The notes: a model not told the origin generated them from the letters alone. Counted from the first letter of the stretch, positions 37,263 through 45,826 are shown. The stretch is 64,000 nucleotides of DNA from Lysobacter sp. FW306-1B-D06B (GCF_038446665.1 NZ_CP151802.1:3534001-3598000), one strand, 5' to 3'. Numbers and translations: made by a program.

Positions 37263-39225
37263 CCATCCGTCGATGCCCCTGGACGAGTCCACCCGCCGCT
37301 GGGCGCTGCTGAGCGCCGGCTCCTGCCTGCTGCCGCTGCTGCTGCAACTGCCCCCGCAGCTGGGCGGCGCGATCGCGGTGAGCGCCGCGGGCGTCGTCGC
37401 GCTGTCGTGGCGCCATCCGATGCCGGGGCTCCTGCGATTGCTGATATCGCTGGCGTTGATCGCCGCCGTGTTCGGGCTGAGCCGCTTCGCCATCGGTCGC
37501 GACACCGGTTGCGCGTTGCTCGCGGCCATGCTCGCGATAAAACCCGCCGAGACCTTCACCCTGCGCGATGGCCGCAGCCTCATGGGCTTCGCGCTGTTCG
37601 CGCCGTTCGCGACGTTCCTGCTCGACCAGGGACCGCTTTCGCTGGTGCTCGCCCTGCTCGCGGTCGTGCTGGTGCTGTCCACGCTGCAGCGCCTGGCCGA
37701 GCTGGAATCGCATGACGTCGCCACCGTCCCGCTGCGAAGCCGGCTGACGGGCGTGGGCAAGCTGCTCGCGGTGGGCTTGCCGATCGCGCTGGCAGCGTTC
37801 TGGCTGTTCCCGCGCATGGGCACGCCCATGTGGGGCATTCCCGAACGCGCGATGGCCCGCACGGGCCTGTCGGACCGGATGAGCCCGGGCGACTGGCTCG
37901 ACCTGATGAGCGACGACACGCCCGCATTGCGCGTGCGTTTCTTCGGCGCGACGCCGGACACCTCGCAGATGTATTGGCGCGGGCCGGTGCTGTGGAATTT
38001 CGACGGACGCACCTGGACGCAGCCGCGCTGGCGGCCGGGACAAGCCGACACCCTGGCCGAGCCCGGCGCCACGCGCTGGGACTACGAGATGGAAGTCGAG
38101 CCGACCGATACGCGGCAGCTGGTCGCGCTCGATCTGCCGCTGAACGTGCCGCAGGGCACCTATCTCAATCCCGACCACGCGCTGCAGACGTTCCGCCCGC
38201 TCGGCGCGATGACGCGCTGGCGCATGCAATCCGCGCCGCCGGCGCGTTACGAGACGAACCTCTCGCTGGCCGCACGTCGGTATGCACTCATTCTTCCCGA
38301 CGGATTCAATCCCAGAACCGTGGCGCTGGCACGGCAATGGCGCACGCAGGCAGGCCCGGCCGGCGATGCCGCGATCGTCAACCGGGCCCTGGACTGGATC
38401 CGGCGCGACTTCGCTTACACGCTGGAAACGCCGCTGCTGGGCCGGCACTCGGTGGACGAATTCCTGTTCGACCAGAAGGCCGGATTCTGCGAACACTTCA
38501 GCTCTGCCTTCGTCGTGCTCATGCGCGCGGCGGGCGTTCCGGCGCGCGTGGTCACCGGCTACACGGGCGGCTATCGCAATCCGATCGGCGACTACTGGCT
38601 GGTGCGTCGCTCCGATGCGCATGCCTGGGCCGAAGTGTGGCTGCGCGATCGTGGCTGGGTGCGCGTGGATCCCACCGCGGCCGTGGCGCCGGAGCGCGTC
38701 TATGACACGCTCGATTCGCGGGCGTTCGCGGGCCCGGCGTTCCAGGGTGTGCGCACGCTGACCGATGTCGCCGACTGGATGCGTCGCGGCTGGAACGATC
38801 TGGTGGTCGCCTTCGATGCACAGCAGCAGCAACGCCTGCTCCGTCCGTTCGGCATCGAGCGGCTCGACGATCGCGCGCTGATCGTGCTGCTCTCCGGCGC
38901 CCTCGGCCTGGGTCTGTTGTGGATGGTCTGGCTCAGTCGCCGCAACGAACGCGAACGCGATCCGGTGCTGCGCGCATGGCATCGCCTGGGCCGTCGCTAC
39001 CGCCGTTTCGGCCTGGAGCGCGAAGCGTCCGAACCCGCATCCACCTGGGTGGCGCGCGTGGCGGCCGCACGCCCAGACCTTGTCGCAGAGCTGTCCACGC
39101 TCAGCCAAAATTTCAGCGATTGGCGGTACGCTGATGCCGAACCGGGGGGACGTTCGGCTCGCGCCTTGACCAAGGCGTTGCGCGCGCACCGCCCGCCCGC
39201 GACTTCTCCAGGAGAACGCCGATGA
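37255..39225 (+). CDS. tgpA: TgpA-like membrane transglutaminase (DUF3488 + transglutaminase core)
   Basis: The 656-residue protein begins with about six membrane segments (DUF3488, residues 15-190), followed by a periplasmic transglutaminase-like domain with the catalytic triad Cys412 (GFCEHFSSAF), His455 (SDAHAWAEVW) and Asp471 (VRVDPTAAV), one further membrane span near 545-562 (ALIVLLSGALGLGLLWMVWL) and a cytoplasmic DUF4129-like tail. Pseudomonas TgpA is essential and linked to the cell envelope. It overlaps the DUF58 gene by 8 bases and the slp gene by 4 bases. Confidence 0.92.
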   Translation: MSSHPSMPLDESTRRWALLSAGSCLLPLLLQLPPQLGGAIAVSAAGVVALSWRHPMPGLLRLLISLALIAAVFGLSRFAIGRDTGCALLAAMLAIKPAETFTLRDGRSLMGFALFAPFATFLLDQGPLSLVLALLAVVLVLSTLQRLAELESHDVATVPLRSRLTGVGKLLAVGLPIALAAFWLFPRMGTPMWGIPERAMARTGLSDRMSPGDWLDLMSDDTPALRVRFFGATPDTSQMYWRGPVLWNFDGRTWTQPRWRPGQADTLAEPGATRWDYEMEVEPTDTRQLVALDLPLNVPQGTYLNPDHALQTFRPLGAMTRWRMQSAPPARYETNLSLAARRYALILPDGFNPRTVALARQWRTQAGPAGDAAIVNRALDWIRRDFAYTLETPLLGRHSVDEFLFDQKAGFCEHFSSAFVVLMRAAGVPARVVTGYTGGYRNPIGDYWLVRRSDAHAWAEVWLRDRGWVRVDPTAAVAPERVYDTLDSRAFAGPAFQGVRTLTDVADWMRRGWNDLVVAFDAQQQQRLLRPFGIERLDDRALIVLLSGALGLGLLWMVWLSRRNERERDPVLRAWHRLGRRYRRFGLEREASEPASTWVARVAAARPDLVAELSTLSQNFSDWRYADAEPGGRSARALTKALRAHRPPATSPGERR

Positions 39226-39707
39226 ACGTCCGTCTCACCCTGTTGGCCGTCAGCGCCGCCCTGCTCGCGGCGTGCGCAACGGGGCCCCAACCGCTGCAGG
39301 GCAGCTTCACTGCGATCACGCCGCGCGACGCGACCGCGACCGACAGCACCGGCGCCCCGGTGCGCTGGGGCGGCCGCATTGTCAGCGTCGAGCCGCAGCA
39401 GAACCGCACCTGCTTCGAGATGATCTCCACCCACCTCAGCGATTCCGGTCGCCCCTACTGGGGCAGCGACGACACCGGCGGCCGCTTTCTCGCCTGCCGC
39501 AGCGGCTTCTACGATCCGGAGGTGTTCGAGAAGAACCGCGAAGTGACCTTCGTCGGTCGCGTTGCCGGCTACGAGAACCGTCGCATCGGCCAATACGACT
39601 ATCGCTTCCCGCGCGTGGAGGCCGACGTCGTCTATCTGTGGCCGGAACGCGAAACCGTGGATGCGATGGCCTACCCGGCGCCGTGGCCGTGGTGGGGGTG
39701 GTGGTAA
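39222..39707 (+). CDS. Slp family outer-membrane lipoprotein
   Basis: The 161-residue protein has a lipoprotein signal (MNVRLTLLAVSAALLAAC, lipobox LAAC with Cys18) and a compact domain of the Slp family, a starvation-induced outer-membrane lipoprotein group. Visible family features are VRWGGRIVSVEPQ, FLACRSGFYDPEVFEKNREVTFVGRV and the C-terminal aromatic run (PWPWWGWW). AGGAGAA precedes its ATG and the start overlaps the tgpA stop (ATGA). Its presence at the end of a MoxR/DUF58/TgpA operon supports an envelope role for the whole set. Confidence 0.88.
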   Translation: MNVRLTLLAVSAALLAACATGPQPLQGSFTAITPRDATATDSTGAPVRWGGRIVSVEPQQNRTCFEMISTHLSDSGRPYWGSDDTGGRFLACRSGFYDPEVFEKNREVTFVGRVAGYENRRIGQYDYRFPRVEADVVYLWPERETVDAMAYPAPWPWWGWW

Positions 39708-39710
39708 GGG

Positions 39711-39811
39711 CCGGGATTGGGGATTCGGGATTCGAGGTTCGAGGTTCGCAGAAACAAAAAGCCCGCCGAATGGCGGGCTTTTGCTGTTACGAATCCCCAA
39801 TCCCGAATCCC
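39711..39811. repeat. Inverted heptamer repeats flanking a terminator
   Basis: Left side 39713-39747: GGGATTG, GGGATTC x2, GAGGTTC x2. Right side 39791-39811: GAATCCC, CAATCCC, GAATCCC. The two sides are inverted relative to each other and enclose the bidirectional terminator at 39756-39782, between the convergent slp and HIT genes. Confidence 0.85.
39756..39782. terminator. Bidirectional terminator between slp and the HIT gene
   Basis: A 7-bp GC stem (GCCCGCC-GAAT-GGCGGGC, 39761-39778) is flanked by five A on the left and TTTT on the right, so it can end transcription in both directions. Confidence 0.9.
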
Positions 39812-39817
39812 GGCCTT

Positions 39818-40171
39818 TCAGACCTTCGGCGTCCCAAACCGCCCCAGCGGCGCACCCGCCAGCAGGTGCAGGTGGATCTGGAACACGGTCTGCCCGCCGT
39901 GGCCGTTGCAGTTCATGACGATGCGATAGCCGTCTTCGGCAAATCCTTCGCGCTTGGCGTACTGCGCCGCGGCGTGCGCGAGGCGGCCGACGATCACCGC
40001 CTGGTCCTGCGCGAGGTCGTTGAGCGTGGCGATGTCGATCTTGGGCACGAACAGCATGTGCACCGGCGCCTGCGGCGCGATGTCGCGGAATGCGATCAGG
40101 TGATCGTCTTCGTAGACGATGTCGGCCGGGATCTCGCGGCGGATGATCTTGTGGAAGATGGTGTCGGACAT
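39818..40171 (-). CDS. HIT family nucleotide hydrolase, atypical triad
   Basis: The 117-residue protein is a HinT-like member of the histidine triad superfamily, which hydrolyses nucleoside phosphoramidates and AMP-lysine adducts. It has FHKIIRREIPADIVYEDD, the HMLFVPK strand and the triad region GGQTVFQIHLHLLAG. The triad reads Q98-x-H100-x-H102: the first histidine is glutamine, while the middle (catalytic) and third are kept. Codons confirm this (CAG ATC CAC CTG CAC). An eight-copy heptamer array begins 4 bases upstream of the ATG and no Shine-Dalgarno sequence is visible. Confidence 0.9.
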   Translation of the reverse strand: MSDTIFHKIIRREIPADIVYEDDHLIAFRDIAPQAPVHMLFVPKIDIATLNDLAQDQAVIVGRLAHAAAQYAKREGFAEDGYRIVMNCNGHGGQTVFQIHLHLLAGAPLGRFGTPKV

Positions 40172-40175
40172 GGGC

Positions 40176-40231
40176 GGGATTCGGGATTCGGGATTCGGGA
40201 TTCGGGATTCGGGATTCGGGATTCGGGATTC
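40176..40231. repeat. Tandem heptamer array GGGATTC x8
   Basis: Eight perfect GGGATTC units (GAATCCC on the coding strand of the HIT gene) lie between recR and the HIT gene, beginning 4 bases upstream of the HIT start codon (40171). A lone CGAATCCC remnant sits near 40273. Confidence 0.97.
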
Positions 40232-40300
40232 GGGGAAGCATACGCCGCATCCGCTTCGCGGCTTTCACGAAGCCCGAATCCCTCTCATCAAATCCCGGCC

Positions 40301-40897
40301 TTACTCCATCTCGCTGCGGCTGCCGAAGGCATGCGAGAGCGTGCCGCGATCGACGTATTCCAGTTCGCCGCCCAACGGGACGCCGTGGGCGAGGCGGCTC
40401 GGACGCACGCCGTGCTGGCGCGCCAGCTGCGCCAGGTAGTGCGCGGTGGCTTCGCCTTCCACCGTGGGGTTGGTGGCGATGATCAGCTCCTGCACCTCGC
40501 CTTCGGCCAGGCGCGCGGCCAGCGTGTCCAGGCCGAGTTCGCGCGGGCCGATGCCGTCCAGCGGCGACAGCCGTCCCTGCAGCACGAAGTACAAGCCGCG
40601 AAAACCCGTGGCCTGCTCGATCGCGAGGCGGTCGGCGGGCGACTCCACGGCGCACAACAGGTGCGCATCACGCGCCGCGCTGGCGCAGGTCGCGCAGACC
40701 TGCGTTTCGCTGAAATCACGGCAGCGTTCGCAATGGCCGATTTTTTCTACCGCCTCCGCCAACGCGGCGGACAGACGCTGGCCGCCGGCGCGCTCGCGTT
40801 CGAGCACGTGGTAGGCCATGCGCTGTGCGGACTTCTGGCCGACGCCCGGCAGCACGCGGAAGGCGTCGATCAGTTGTTCCAGAAGTGAGGACGTCAT
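40301..40897 (-). CDS. recR: Recombination protein RecR
   Basis: RecR works with RecF and RecO in gap repair. The 198-residue protein has the N-terminal helix-hairpin-helix ([15 protein letters not shown]), a C4 zinc finger (C56, C59, C68, C71) and a Toprim domain ([15 protein letters not shown] ... [17 protein letters not shown]). It follows ybaB by 74 bp in the dnaX-ybaB-recR order. Confidence 0.97.
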   Translation of the reverse strand: MTSSLLEQLIDAFRVLPGVGQKSAQRMAYHVLERERAGGQRLSAALAEAVEKIGHCERCRDFSETQVCATCASAARDAHLLCAVESPADRLAIEQATGFRGLYFVLQGRLSPLDGIGPRELGLDTLAARLAEGEVQELIIATNPTVEGEATAHYLAQLARQHGVRPSRLAHGVPLGGELEYVDRGTLSHAFGSRSEME

Positions 40898-40971
40898 GCG
40901 TCGGCAGGATCCGGCGACGCCTCACGAGGGCGCACGGCATTGCGCGCGCCCCGCTGCGTCGCCGCGATGGA

Positions 40972-41292
40972 TCAGAACGGCATCTTCATGCCGGGCGGGA
41001 TCGGCATGCCGGCGGTGGCGGCCGACATCTTGGCCTGCGACTCGGCGTTGACCTTGTTCACCGCGTCGTTGAAGGCGGCGGCGATCAGGTCCTCGGCCAT
41101 TTCCTGGTCCGACAGGATGCTCGGATCGATGCGCACCTTGCGGCACTCCATGCGGCCGGTGATGGTCACGCTGACCATGCCGCCGCCGGCGTTGCCGGTG
41201 ACTTCCAGCTTGCCGAGTTCTTCCTGCGCGCGCTGCACGTTTTCCTGCATCCGCTGCGCCTGCTGCATCAGTTGGGCGATGTTTCCACGCAT
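40972..41292 (-). CDS. YbaB/EbfC family DNA-binding protein
   Basis: The 106-residue nucleoid-associated protein has the typical N-terminal helix ([27 protein letters not shown]) and the beta strands of the YbaB fold ([24 protein letters not shown]), ending in a flexible Met/Pro-rich tail. It lies between dnaX and recR as in most bacteria. Confidence 0.95.
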   Translation of the reverse strand: MRGNIAQLMQQAQRMQENVQRAQEELGKLEVTGNAGGGMVSVTITGRMECRKVRIDPSILSDQEMAEDLIAAAFNDAVNKVNAESQAKMSAATAGMPIPPGMKMPF

Positions 41293-41356
41293 GTTCGTTC
41301 TCGTGTTTCTCTGGGGGCGTTGAGGAGCCGCGGCGACGCTGGCGCGCGGCGGGAAA

Positions 41357-43255
41357 TCAGTTCTCGTCGTAGGGCCGGATCGAATCCGGCACCACCTTGG
41401 CGCCGTGCTGCGAGATCAACCGCTGCACGTCGGGATCGCTCATGAAGTTGGCTTCCGCGTTGGCCTGGCGTTCGTCGCGCGCGCGGTCGTTGCGCTCGCG
41501 CAGCGATTCGGCCGGACGCGAACCTTCGACGAAACGGATCTGCGGCGTGACGCCGAGCGCCGGCGCGAGCGCTTCGGCAACCAGGCTCACCGTCATCGCG
41601 TTGCTGCGCAGGAGTTCATCGGCGGGCGAAAGCGACAGGCTCAACACGCCATCGGCGTAGCCGACGAAGCCGGCGTGTTCGGCCAGCACGCGCGACGGGC
41701 CGCGCAGGCTCGAATTGGCGACCAGCGAATGCCAGGCATCGGCGTCGGCGATGCCGGCGTCGTGGACGAAGCCGGGACGCGGCGGCGGTGCGCTCGGGGC
41801 CGGGGTCGGCGCGACAGGCGCGGGGGCCGCGGCCACCGGCGGTGCGCGGACGGGTTCGGGAGCGGGTTCGCGCGGAGTGTCCCGGACGACTTCACGCGGA
41901 ACCTCCCACGGCGGCACATCATCGGCCGACGATGTCGTTTGCACGGGTCGCGTCGCCTCACGTACCGGCGGCGCTTCCGGCTGCGGCCTCTCTCGCGGCG
42001 GCGGCGGTGCAGGTCGCGCGGCGGGGGCGGCATCGGCGAAGGGATTCGGCGGCGGCATGCGCGGCGCGGGCGACGGCGCCGGCGGCGCGGCCGACGCCGC
42101 GCTGCGCACCGGCTCGCGGCTTGCGCCCGACGACGGCGACGCAGCGCGCGCGCCCTCGCCTTCGGCCGGACGGAACGCCAGCATGCGCAGCAGGCTCATC
42201 TCGAAACCGGCGCGCGGGCTCGGCGCGAGCGCGAGGTCGCGTCGGCCGTTGAGCGCCATCTGGTACCACAGCTGCACGACTTCCGGACGCAGCCGGCCGG
42301 CGAGCGCATCGAGGTCGACGCCGTCGGCCTCCACCTGCGCCTCGGGCACGAGCTGGCGCACCTGCACGCGGTGCAGCGCATCGCTGAAGGCGTCCAGCAC
42401 GCTGCCCCAGTCCGGCGAGAACTCGGCCAGCGTCGCGACTTCGGCCAACAGCTGCTCGCCCTTGCCTTCCGCCAGGGCGGACAGCAGCGCGCCCACGCGC
42501 GTGCGATCGACCGTGCCCAGCATCGCCGCGACGCCCGCGTCTGCGAGCACACCACCGCCGGCGCTGGCGCCGGTGTAGGCGATGGCCTGGTCCAGCAGCG
42601 AGAGGCCGTCGCGCAGGCTGCCGTCGGCGGCCTTGGACAGCTGGCGGATCGCGCCGGCCTCGGCGGGAATGCCCTCGGCTTCCAGGATCCGCGTCATCTG
42701 GCCGTTGATCTGCTGCTCGTCCAGGCGCTTGAGGTTGAACTGCAGGCAACGCGAGAGCACCGTCACCGGCAGCTTCTGCGGGTCGGTGGTCGCCAGCAGG
42801 AACTTCACGTGGCCCGGCGGCTCCTCCAGCGTCTTGAGCAGCGCGTTGAAGGCCGACTTGGACAGCATGTGCACTTCGTCGATCAGGTAGACCTTCACCC
42901 GACCGCGGCTGGGCATGTACTGCGCGTTGTCGATGACCTCGCGCACGTCGTCCACGCCGGTGTTGCTGGCCGCGTCGATCTCCAGCAGGTCGATGAACCG
43001 GCCTGCGTCGATGTCGCGGCAGGCCGCGCATTCACCGCAGGGCTCGGCCGACGTGCCACGCTCGCAATTGAGCGATTTGGCGAAGATGCGGGCGATGGTG
43101 GTCTTGCCGACACCGCGCGTGCCGGTGAACAGGAACGCATGGTGAACGCGGCCCGTATCGAGCGCATTGCTCAGCGCACGGACCACATGCTCCTGCCCGA
43201 CCAACTCGGCGAAGCGCTTCGGACGCCACTTACGGGCGAGGACGAGATAGGACAT
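41357..43255 (-). CDS. dnaX: DNA polymerase III subunits gamma/tau
   Basis: DnaX is the ATPase motor of the clamp loader. The 632-residue protein has the P-loop GTRGVGKTT (45-53), zinc cysteines C64, C73, C76, C79, [25 protein letters not shown] and the SRC motif [12 protein letters not shown]. After about residue 360 there is a Pro/Ala-rich linker, then a C-terminal tau-like domain ([21 protein letters not shown]). I see no A6G-type slippery heptamer on the coding strand, so a separate gamma product by the E. coli mechanism is not evident. The ATG at 43255 ([12 protein letters not shown]) is certain by homology. Confidence 0.96.
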   Translation of the reverse strand: MSYLVLARKWRPKRFAELVGQEHVVRALSNALDTGRVHHAFLFTGTRGVGKTTIARIFAKSLNCERGTSAEPCGECAACRDIDAGRFIDLLEIDAASNTGVDDVREVIDNAQYMPSRGRVKVYLIDEVHMLSKSAFNALLKTLEEPPGHVKFLLATTDPQKLPVTVLSRCLQFNLKRLDEQQINGQMTRILEAEGIPAEAGAIRQLSKAADGSLRDGLSLLDQAIAYTGASAGGGVLADAGVAAMLGTVDRTRVGALLSALAEGKGEQLLAEVATLAEFSPDWGSVLDAFSDALHRVQVRQLVPEAQVEADGVDLDALAGRLRPEVVQLWYQMALNGRRDLALAPSPRAGFEMSLLRMLAFRPAEGEGARAASPSSGASREPVRSAASAAPPAPSPAPRMPPPNPFADAAPAARPAPPPPRERPQPEAPPVREATRPVQTTSSADDVPPWEVPREVVRDTPREPAPEPVRAPPVAAAPAPVAPTPAPSAPPPRPGFVHDAGIADADAWHSLVANSSLRGPSRVLAEHAGFVGYADGVLSLSLSPADELLRSNAMTVSLVAEALAPALGVTPQIRFVEGSRPAESLRERNDRARDERQANAEANFMSDPDVQRLISQHGAKVVPDSIRPYDEN

Positions 43256-43306
43256 GCCCTCATTCTGCCACGCCGCATCGCGCCGGCTGCGACAGATGCG
43301 CCGCGC

Positions 43307-43336
43307 TTGTCCGGGCGGGCCCTGGCGGCTAGAATT
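43307..43336 (+). promoter_or_regulatory. Candidate sigma-70 promoter of tRNA-Ser(GGA)
   Basis: TTGTCC (43307-43312) and TAGAAT (43331-43336) are spaced by 18 bases, about 75 bases upstream of the tRNA. The other tRNA-Ser in this window has the same TAGAAT box. Confidence 0.55.
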
Positions 43337-43411
43337 CACGGCCCTGGAGTGCACCTCGACACGGCCCAATGCCGCGTTCAGGCCGATACCGCAAGGTATC
43401 CCGGGAAAAAC

Positions 43412-43504
43412 GGAGAGGTGTCCGAGTGGTTGAAGGAGCACGCCTGGAAAGTGTGTAAGCGTCTAAACCGCGCTTCGGGGGTTCGAATCCCCCTCTCTCC
43501 GCCA
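43412..43504 (+). tRNA. tRNA-Ser(GGA)
   Basis: A 93-nt class II tRNA with CCA encoded. The acceptor is GGAGAGG paired with TCTCTCC (last pair G-T), the anticodon loop is CTGGAAA giving GGA, a long variable arm follows (TAAGCGTCTAAACCGCGCTTC), and the T arm is GGGGGTTCGAATCCCCC. The length and variable arm are diagnostic of serine tRNA. Confidence 0.97.
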
Positions 43505-43512
43505 GATTTCCC

Positions 43513-43538
43513 AAGCCCCGCTTCACGGCGGGGCTTTT
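43513..43538 (+). terminator. Terminator after tRNA-Ser(GGA)
   Basis: A 9-bp stem AAGCCCCGC (43513-43521) with GCGGGGCTT (43528-43536), loop TTCACG, followed by TTTT. It separates the tRNA from the SRP RNA gene. Confidence 0.9.
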
Positions 43539-43555
43539 GATGAACGTCTCTATGG

Positions 43556-43659
43556 TGGCCCCGTCGGCCCCTCGCGACGCTAGGTCGAAAACCCCGCCAG
43601 GGCCGGAAGGCAGCAACGGTATCGACTGACGCGGGTGCCGAGGCAAGCCGGCGGGGTCA
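43556..43659 (+). ncRNA. ffs: Signal recognition particle 4.5S RNA
   Basis: The conserved SRP helix 8 is present: CAGGGCCGGAAGGCAGCA with the GGAA tetraloop, and the opposite internal loop ...GACGCGGGTGCCGAGGC. The ends pair over 13 positions (TGGCCCCGTCGGC with GCCGGCGGGGTCA), giving a hairpin RNA of about 104 nt, the size of the small bacterial SRP RNA. It targets inner-membrane proteins with Ffh. The exact ends are inferred from the pairing. Confidence 0.93.
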
Positions 43660-43960
43660 TCGCCATTTCGCATGCTGCACATTTGAAATCCCAAGATTCG
43701 CGGTGCGAATCTCGGGCGCCGGCTATGTGCTTCCGATCCCTGCCCCTGCCGGGGCGCCCCCTTACCAAGGGGGCTGCTTCGTCTGTACGCGCGCCGCTCG
43801 CTGCAGCAGACACGACAACCGGCGAAGAAACCCGCCGTCATCCCAGCGAAGGCCGGGATCCAGACCCGCAGCGCATCCGTCAGGCACCGTCATTCCAGCG
43901 AAAGCTGGAATCCATTTTGACGTTCGAGCCGCACCGTCCGCATGACGGCACGCGCGCGCC
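43660..43960. other. 301-bp intergenic region with hairpins, no gene
   Basis: I see no gene here. It holds a perfect 8-bp hairpin GCCCCCTT-ACC-AAGGGGGC (43756-43774), which may end SRP RNA transcription, and two REP-like palindromes (43836-43862 and 43888-43914). Confidence 0.6.
43836..43914. repeat. Two REP-like palindromes in direct orientation
   Basis: CGTCATCCCAGCGAAGGCCGGGATCCA (43836-43862, split by the 20-base rule only in description: key parts ATCCC-AGCGAAGG-CCGGGAT) and CGTCATTCCAGCGAAAGC... (43888-43914) are related palindromes 25 bases apart. They resemble the arms of the 102-bp elements at 2126 and 8054 but face the same way. Confidence 0.8.
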
Positions 43961-44968
43961 CTACTCCACCACGCCCAGCGCATCCGGCTCACGGCCGGTC
44001 TTCCAGTGGTCGATCACCTTCCACTGCGTCGCATCGATCACCGCGATCTCGTCCCCGCCGCTGATCGCCGCGTACACGCGCGGTCGCTTCGGGTCGGCGA
44101 TGACGCCGATCGGCAGTGCGGCGCGACCCAGCATGGTCTCGCGGTACTCGGCGCCGGGGCTCGATAACGCGACGGTGTGCGTCACCTGCTTCGTCGCGGT
44201 GTCGATCACCGACAACGTCGCTGCGCGCGCATTGGTCACCAGCGCATGACGACCATCGGCCGTGAACACGACGCGGATCGGAAAGCCCGGGCTGGACACC
44301 GTGTGCTCGATCGCCAGCGTGTCCGGATCGTGCACCGTCACCGTGCCGGCTTCGCGATTGCTGACCCACACCCGGCCGCTGCCCGGATGCACGGCGACGC
44401 CTTCCGCACCCGCGCCGGCGGCGACTTCGTGCGTCTTGGTGCGCGAGGCGAGATCCACGCGGCCCACCGTGCCGGCGTCGATCTTGGTGACGAATGCGGT
44501 CTTGCCGTCGGCGGCCAGTGCGACCATGTGGCCGCGCCCTTCGCCCAGGTCGATGGCGTGTTCGACGCGTCCGGCGGCGATGTCGACCAGCAGCAACTTG
44601 CGCGAACCTTCCGTGGTTACGACGGCGCGCGCGTCGCCCGGCAGCAGGCGCATGCCATGCGGCTTGCCGTTGTCGCCCAGGTCGATCGTGCGCGTGCCGC
44701 CCTTTCCGCCCAGTTGCAGCACGGTGATGCTGTGGCCCGGCGTCGCGGCGCCGTAGTTGCTGACCAGCGCGAAGCGGTGATCGCGGCTGATCACGATTTC
44801 GTGCGGGCCCTGCCCCGTTGCGAATTCGCCCAGTCGCGTGCCGTCCTTCGTGGACAGACGCCACACCGTATCGGCCGACTTGTTGCCGACCAGCAGGTCG
44901 GTCGAGAGGGCGGGACCGGCCGCAAGCATCGCGGCGACGTATAGCGGCAGCACGAAACTACGAATCAC
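43961..44968 (-). CDS. YncE-like periplasmic beta-propeller protein
   Basis: The 335-residue protein has a signal peptide (MIRSFVLPLYVAAMLAAGPALS) and seven or so repeated blades of the YVTN/lactonase-like type, for example SADTVWRL, RFALVSNYGAATPGHSITVLQL, KTAFVTKIDAGTVGRVDL, RVWVSNREAGTVTVHD and HALVTNARAATLSVIDTATKQ. Such exported propellers are often linked to metal or iron stress, but no function can be fixed here. The start is a GTG (44968) with GGAGG 8 bases upstream. It is 18 bp downstream of moaE and could be co-transcribed. Confidence 0.85.
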   Translation of the reverse strand: MIRSFVLPLYVAAMLAAGPALSTDLLVGNKSADTVWRLSTKDGTRLGEFATGQGPHEIVISRDHRFALVSNYGAATPGHSITVLQLGGKGGTRTIDLGDNGKPHGMRLLPGDARAVVTTEGSRKLLLVDIAAGRVEHAIDLGEGRGHMVALAADGKTAFVTKIDAGTVGRVDLASRTKTHEVAAGAGAEGVAVHPGSGRVWVSNREAGTVTVHDPDTLAIEHTVSSPGFPIRVVFTADGRHALVTNARAATLSVIDTATKQVTHTVALSSPGAEYRETMLGRAALPIGVIADPKRPRVYAAISGGDEIAVIDATQWKVIDHWKTGREPDALGVVE

Positions 44969-44986
44969 GGCGAATCCTCCGAAGGT

Positions 44987-45412
44987 TCAGTCCTTGGGTT
45001 CGGGATGCAGCCAGCCGGCGTCGCCTTCGGCGTAACGCTCGTGTTTCCAGATCGGCACGCGCGCTTTGACTTCGTCGATGACGTAACGGCAGGCGGCGAA
45101 GGCGGCATCGCGATGCGCGGCGCTGACGCCGACCCACACCGCCATGTCACCGATCGCAAGGTCGCCGATGCGGTGCACGCAGCGCGCATCGAGGATGGCG
45201 AACCGGTGCATGGCCTCGTGAAGCACCTTCTCGCCCTCCGCCTCCGCGAGCGTGACGTAGGCCTCGTAGCGCAGCCCGTGCACGTCGCGGCCTTCGTTGT
45301 GGTTGCGCACCCAGCCTTCGAAACTCGCGTAGCCGCCGCCGCGGTCGTCGAGCAACTGCGTTCGCAGCGTGGCGGTGTCGATGGGGGTTTGCGAGAGAGA
45401 GAAACGGGGCAT
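44987..45412 (-). CDS. moaE: Molybdopterin synthase catalytic subunit MoaE
   Basis: MoaE, with thiocarboxylated MoaD, inserts the two sulfurs that make molybdopterin. The 141-residue protein shows GGYASFEGWVRNHNEGRDVHGLRYEAY, HRIGDLAIGDMAVWVGVSAAHRDAAF and VPIWKHE, which carries the active-site lysine. It is separated from moaD by 174 bp, most of it the repeated hairpin element. Confidence 0.96.
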   Translation of the reverse strand: MPRFSLSQTPIDTATLRTQLLDDRGGGYASFEGWVRNHNEGRDVHGLRYEAYVTLAEAEGEKVLHEAMHRFAILDARCVHRIGDLAIGDMAVWVGVSAAHRDAAFAACRYVIDEVKARVPIWKHERYAEGDAGWLHPEPKD

Positions 45413-45448
45413 GGGGCGGATTGTGGCATCAGGCGGTGATTGCTGCGA

Positions 45449-45592
45449 TGCCGCGCAAGCCTCGCTGCGATCGGGCTATTGGATGCCGTCCATGGCGACA
45501 AGCTTCGCGCTCCGGGTCGCCCGGCCCGGCCATCCATGGCCGGTCGTTCGGCAGGCCGCGCGGCAGTGCCGCGCAAGCGGCCTGCCTCACCC
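45449..45592. repeat. Moa-operon hairpin element, copy 1 (between moaD and moaE)
   Basis: About 144 bp similar to 46378-46520; the last 55 bases (45538-45592) are identical to 46466-46520. It contains a hairpin (outer stem 45550-45559 with 45577-45586, inner stem 45560-45564 with 45568-45572). On the transcribed strand the hairpin begins on the base right after the moaD stop codon (45589-45587). Confidence 0.9.
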
Positions 45593-45826
45593 ACCGCTCA
45601 CCGGCGGGATGAATGCGACCTCGCTGCCTTCGCGCACCGCGTCGCCCCAGCGCGCGAATGCGCCGTCCACCGCAACGCGCAGGCGTTCGGGCGGCAACAC
45701 GAAACCATGGCGTTCGCGCAGTGCGGCATAGAGCGCGTGCAAATCGCCGTCGAGGTCGACGATTTCGGACGCCACACCTGCCGCATCGCGCAGGCTGGCG
45801 AAATACAGCACCGTCACGCGCGCCAT
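45587..45826 (-). CDS. moaD: Molybdopterin synthase sulfur carrier subunit MoaD
   Basis: This 79-residue ubiquitin-like protein carries sulfur as a C-terminal thiocarboxylate. It begins [17 protein letters not shown] and ends in IPPVSGG, the required Gly-Gly terminus. The start overlaps the moaC stop by one base (TGATG). The stop codon is inside the edge of the repeated element, directly followed by a hairpin. Confidence 0.95.
   Translation of the reverse strand: MARVTVLYFASLRDAAGVASEIVDLDGDLHALYAALRERHGFVLPPERLRVAVDGAFARWGDAVREGSEVAFIPPVSGG

Noticed and set aside
43635..44249. Plus-strand frame of 204 codons after the SRP RNA
   Set aside because: It crosses REP-like palindromes and then lies antisense to the beta-propeller gene.
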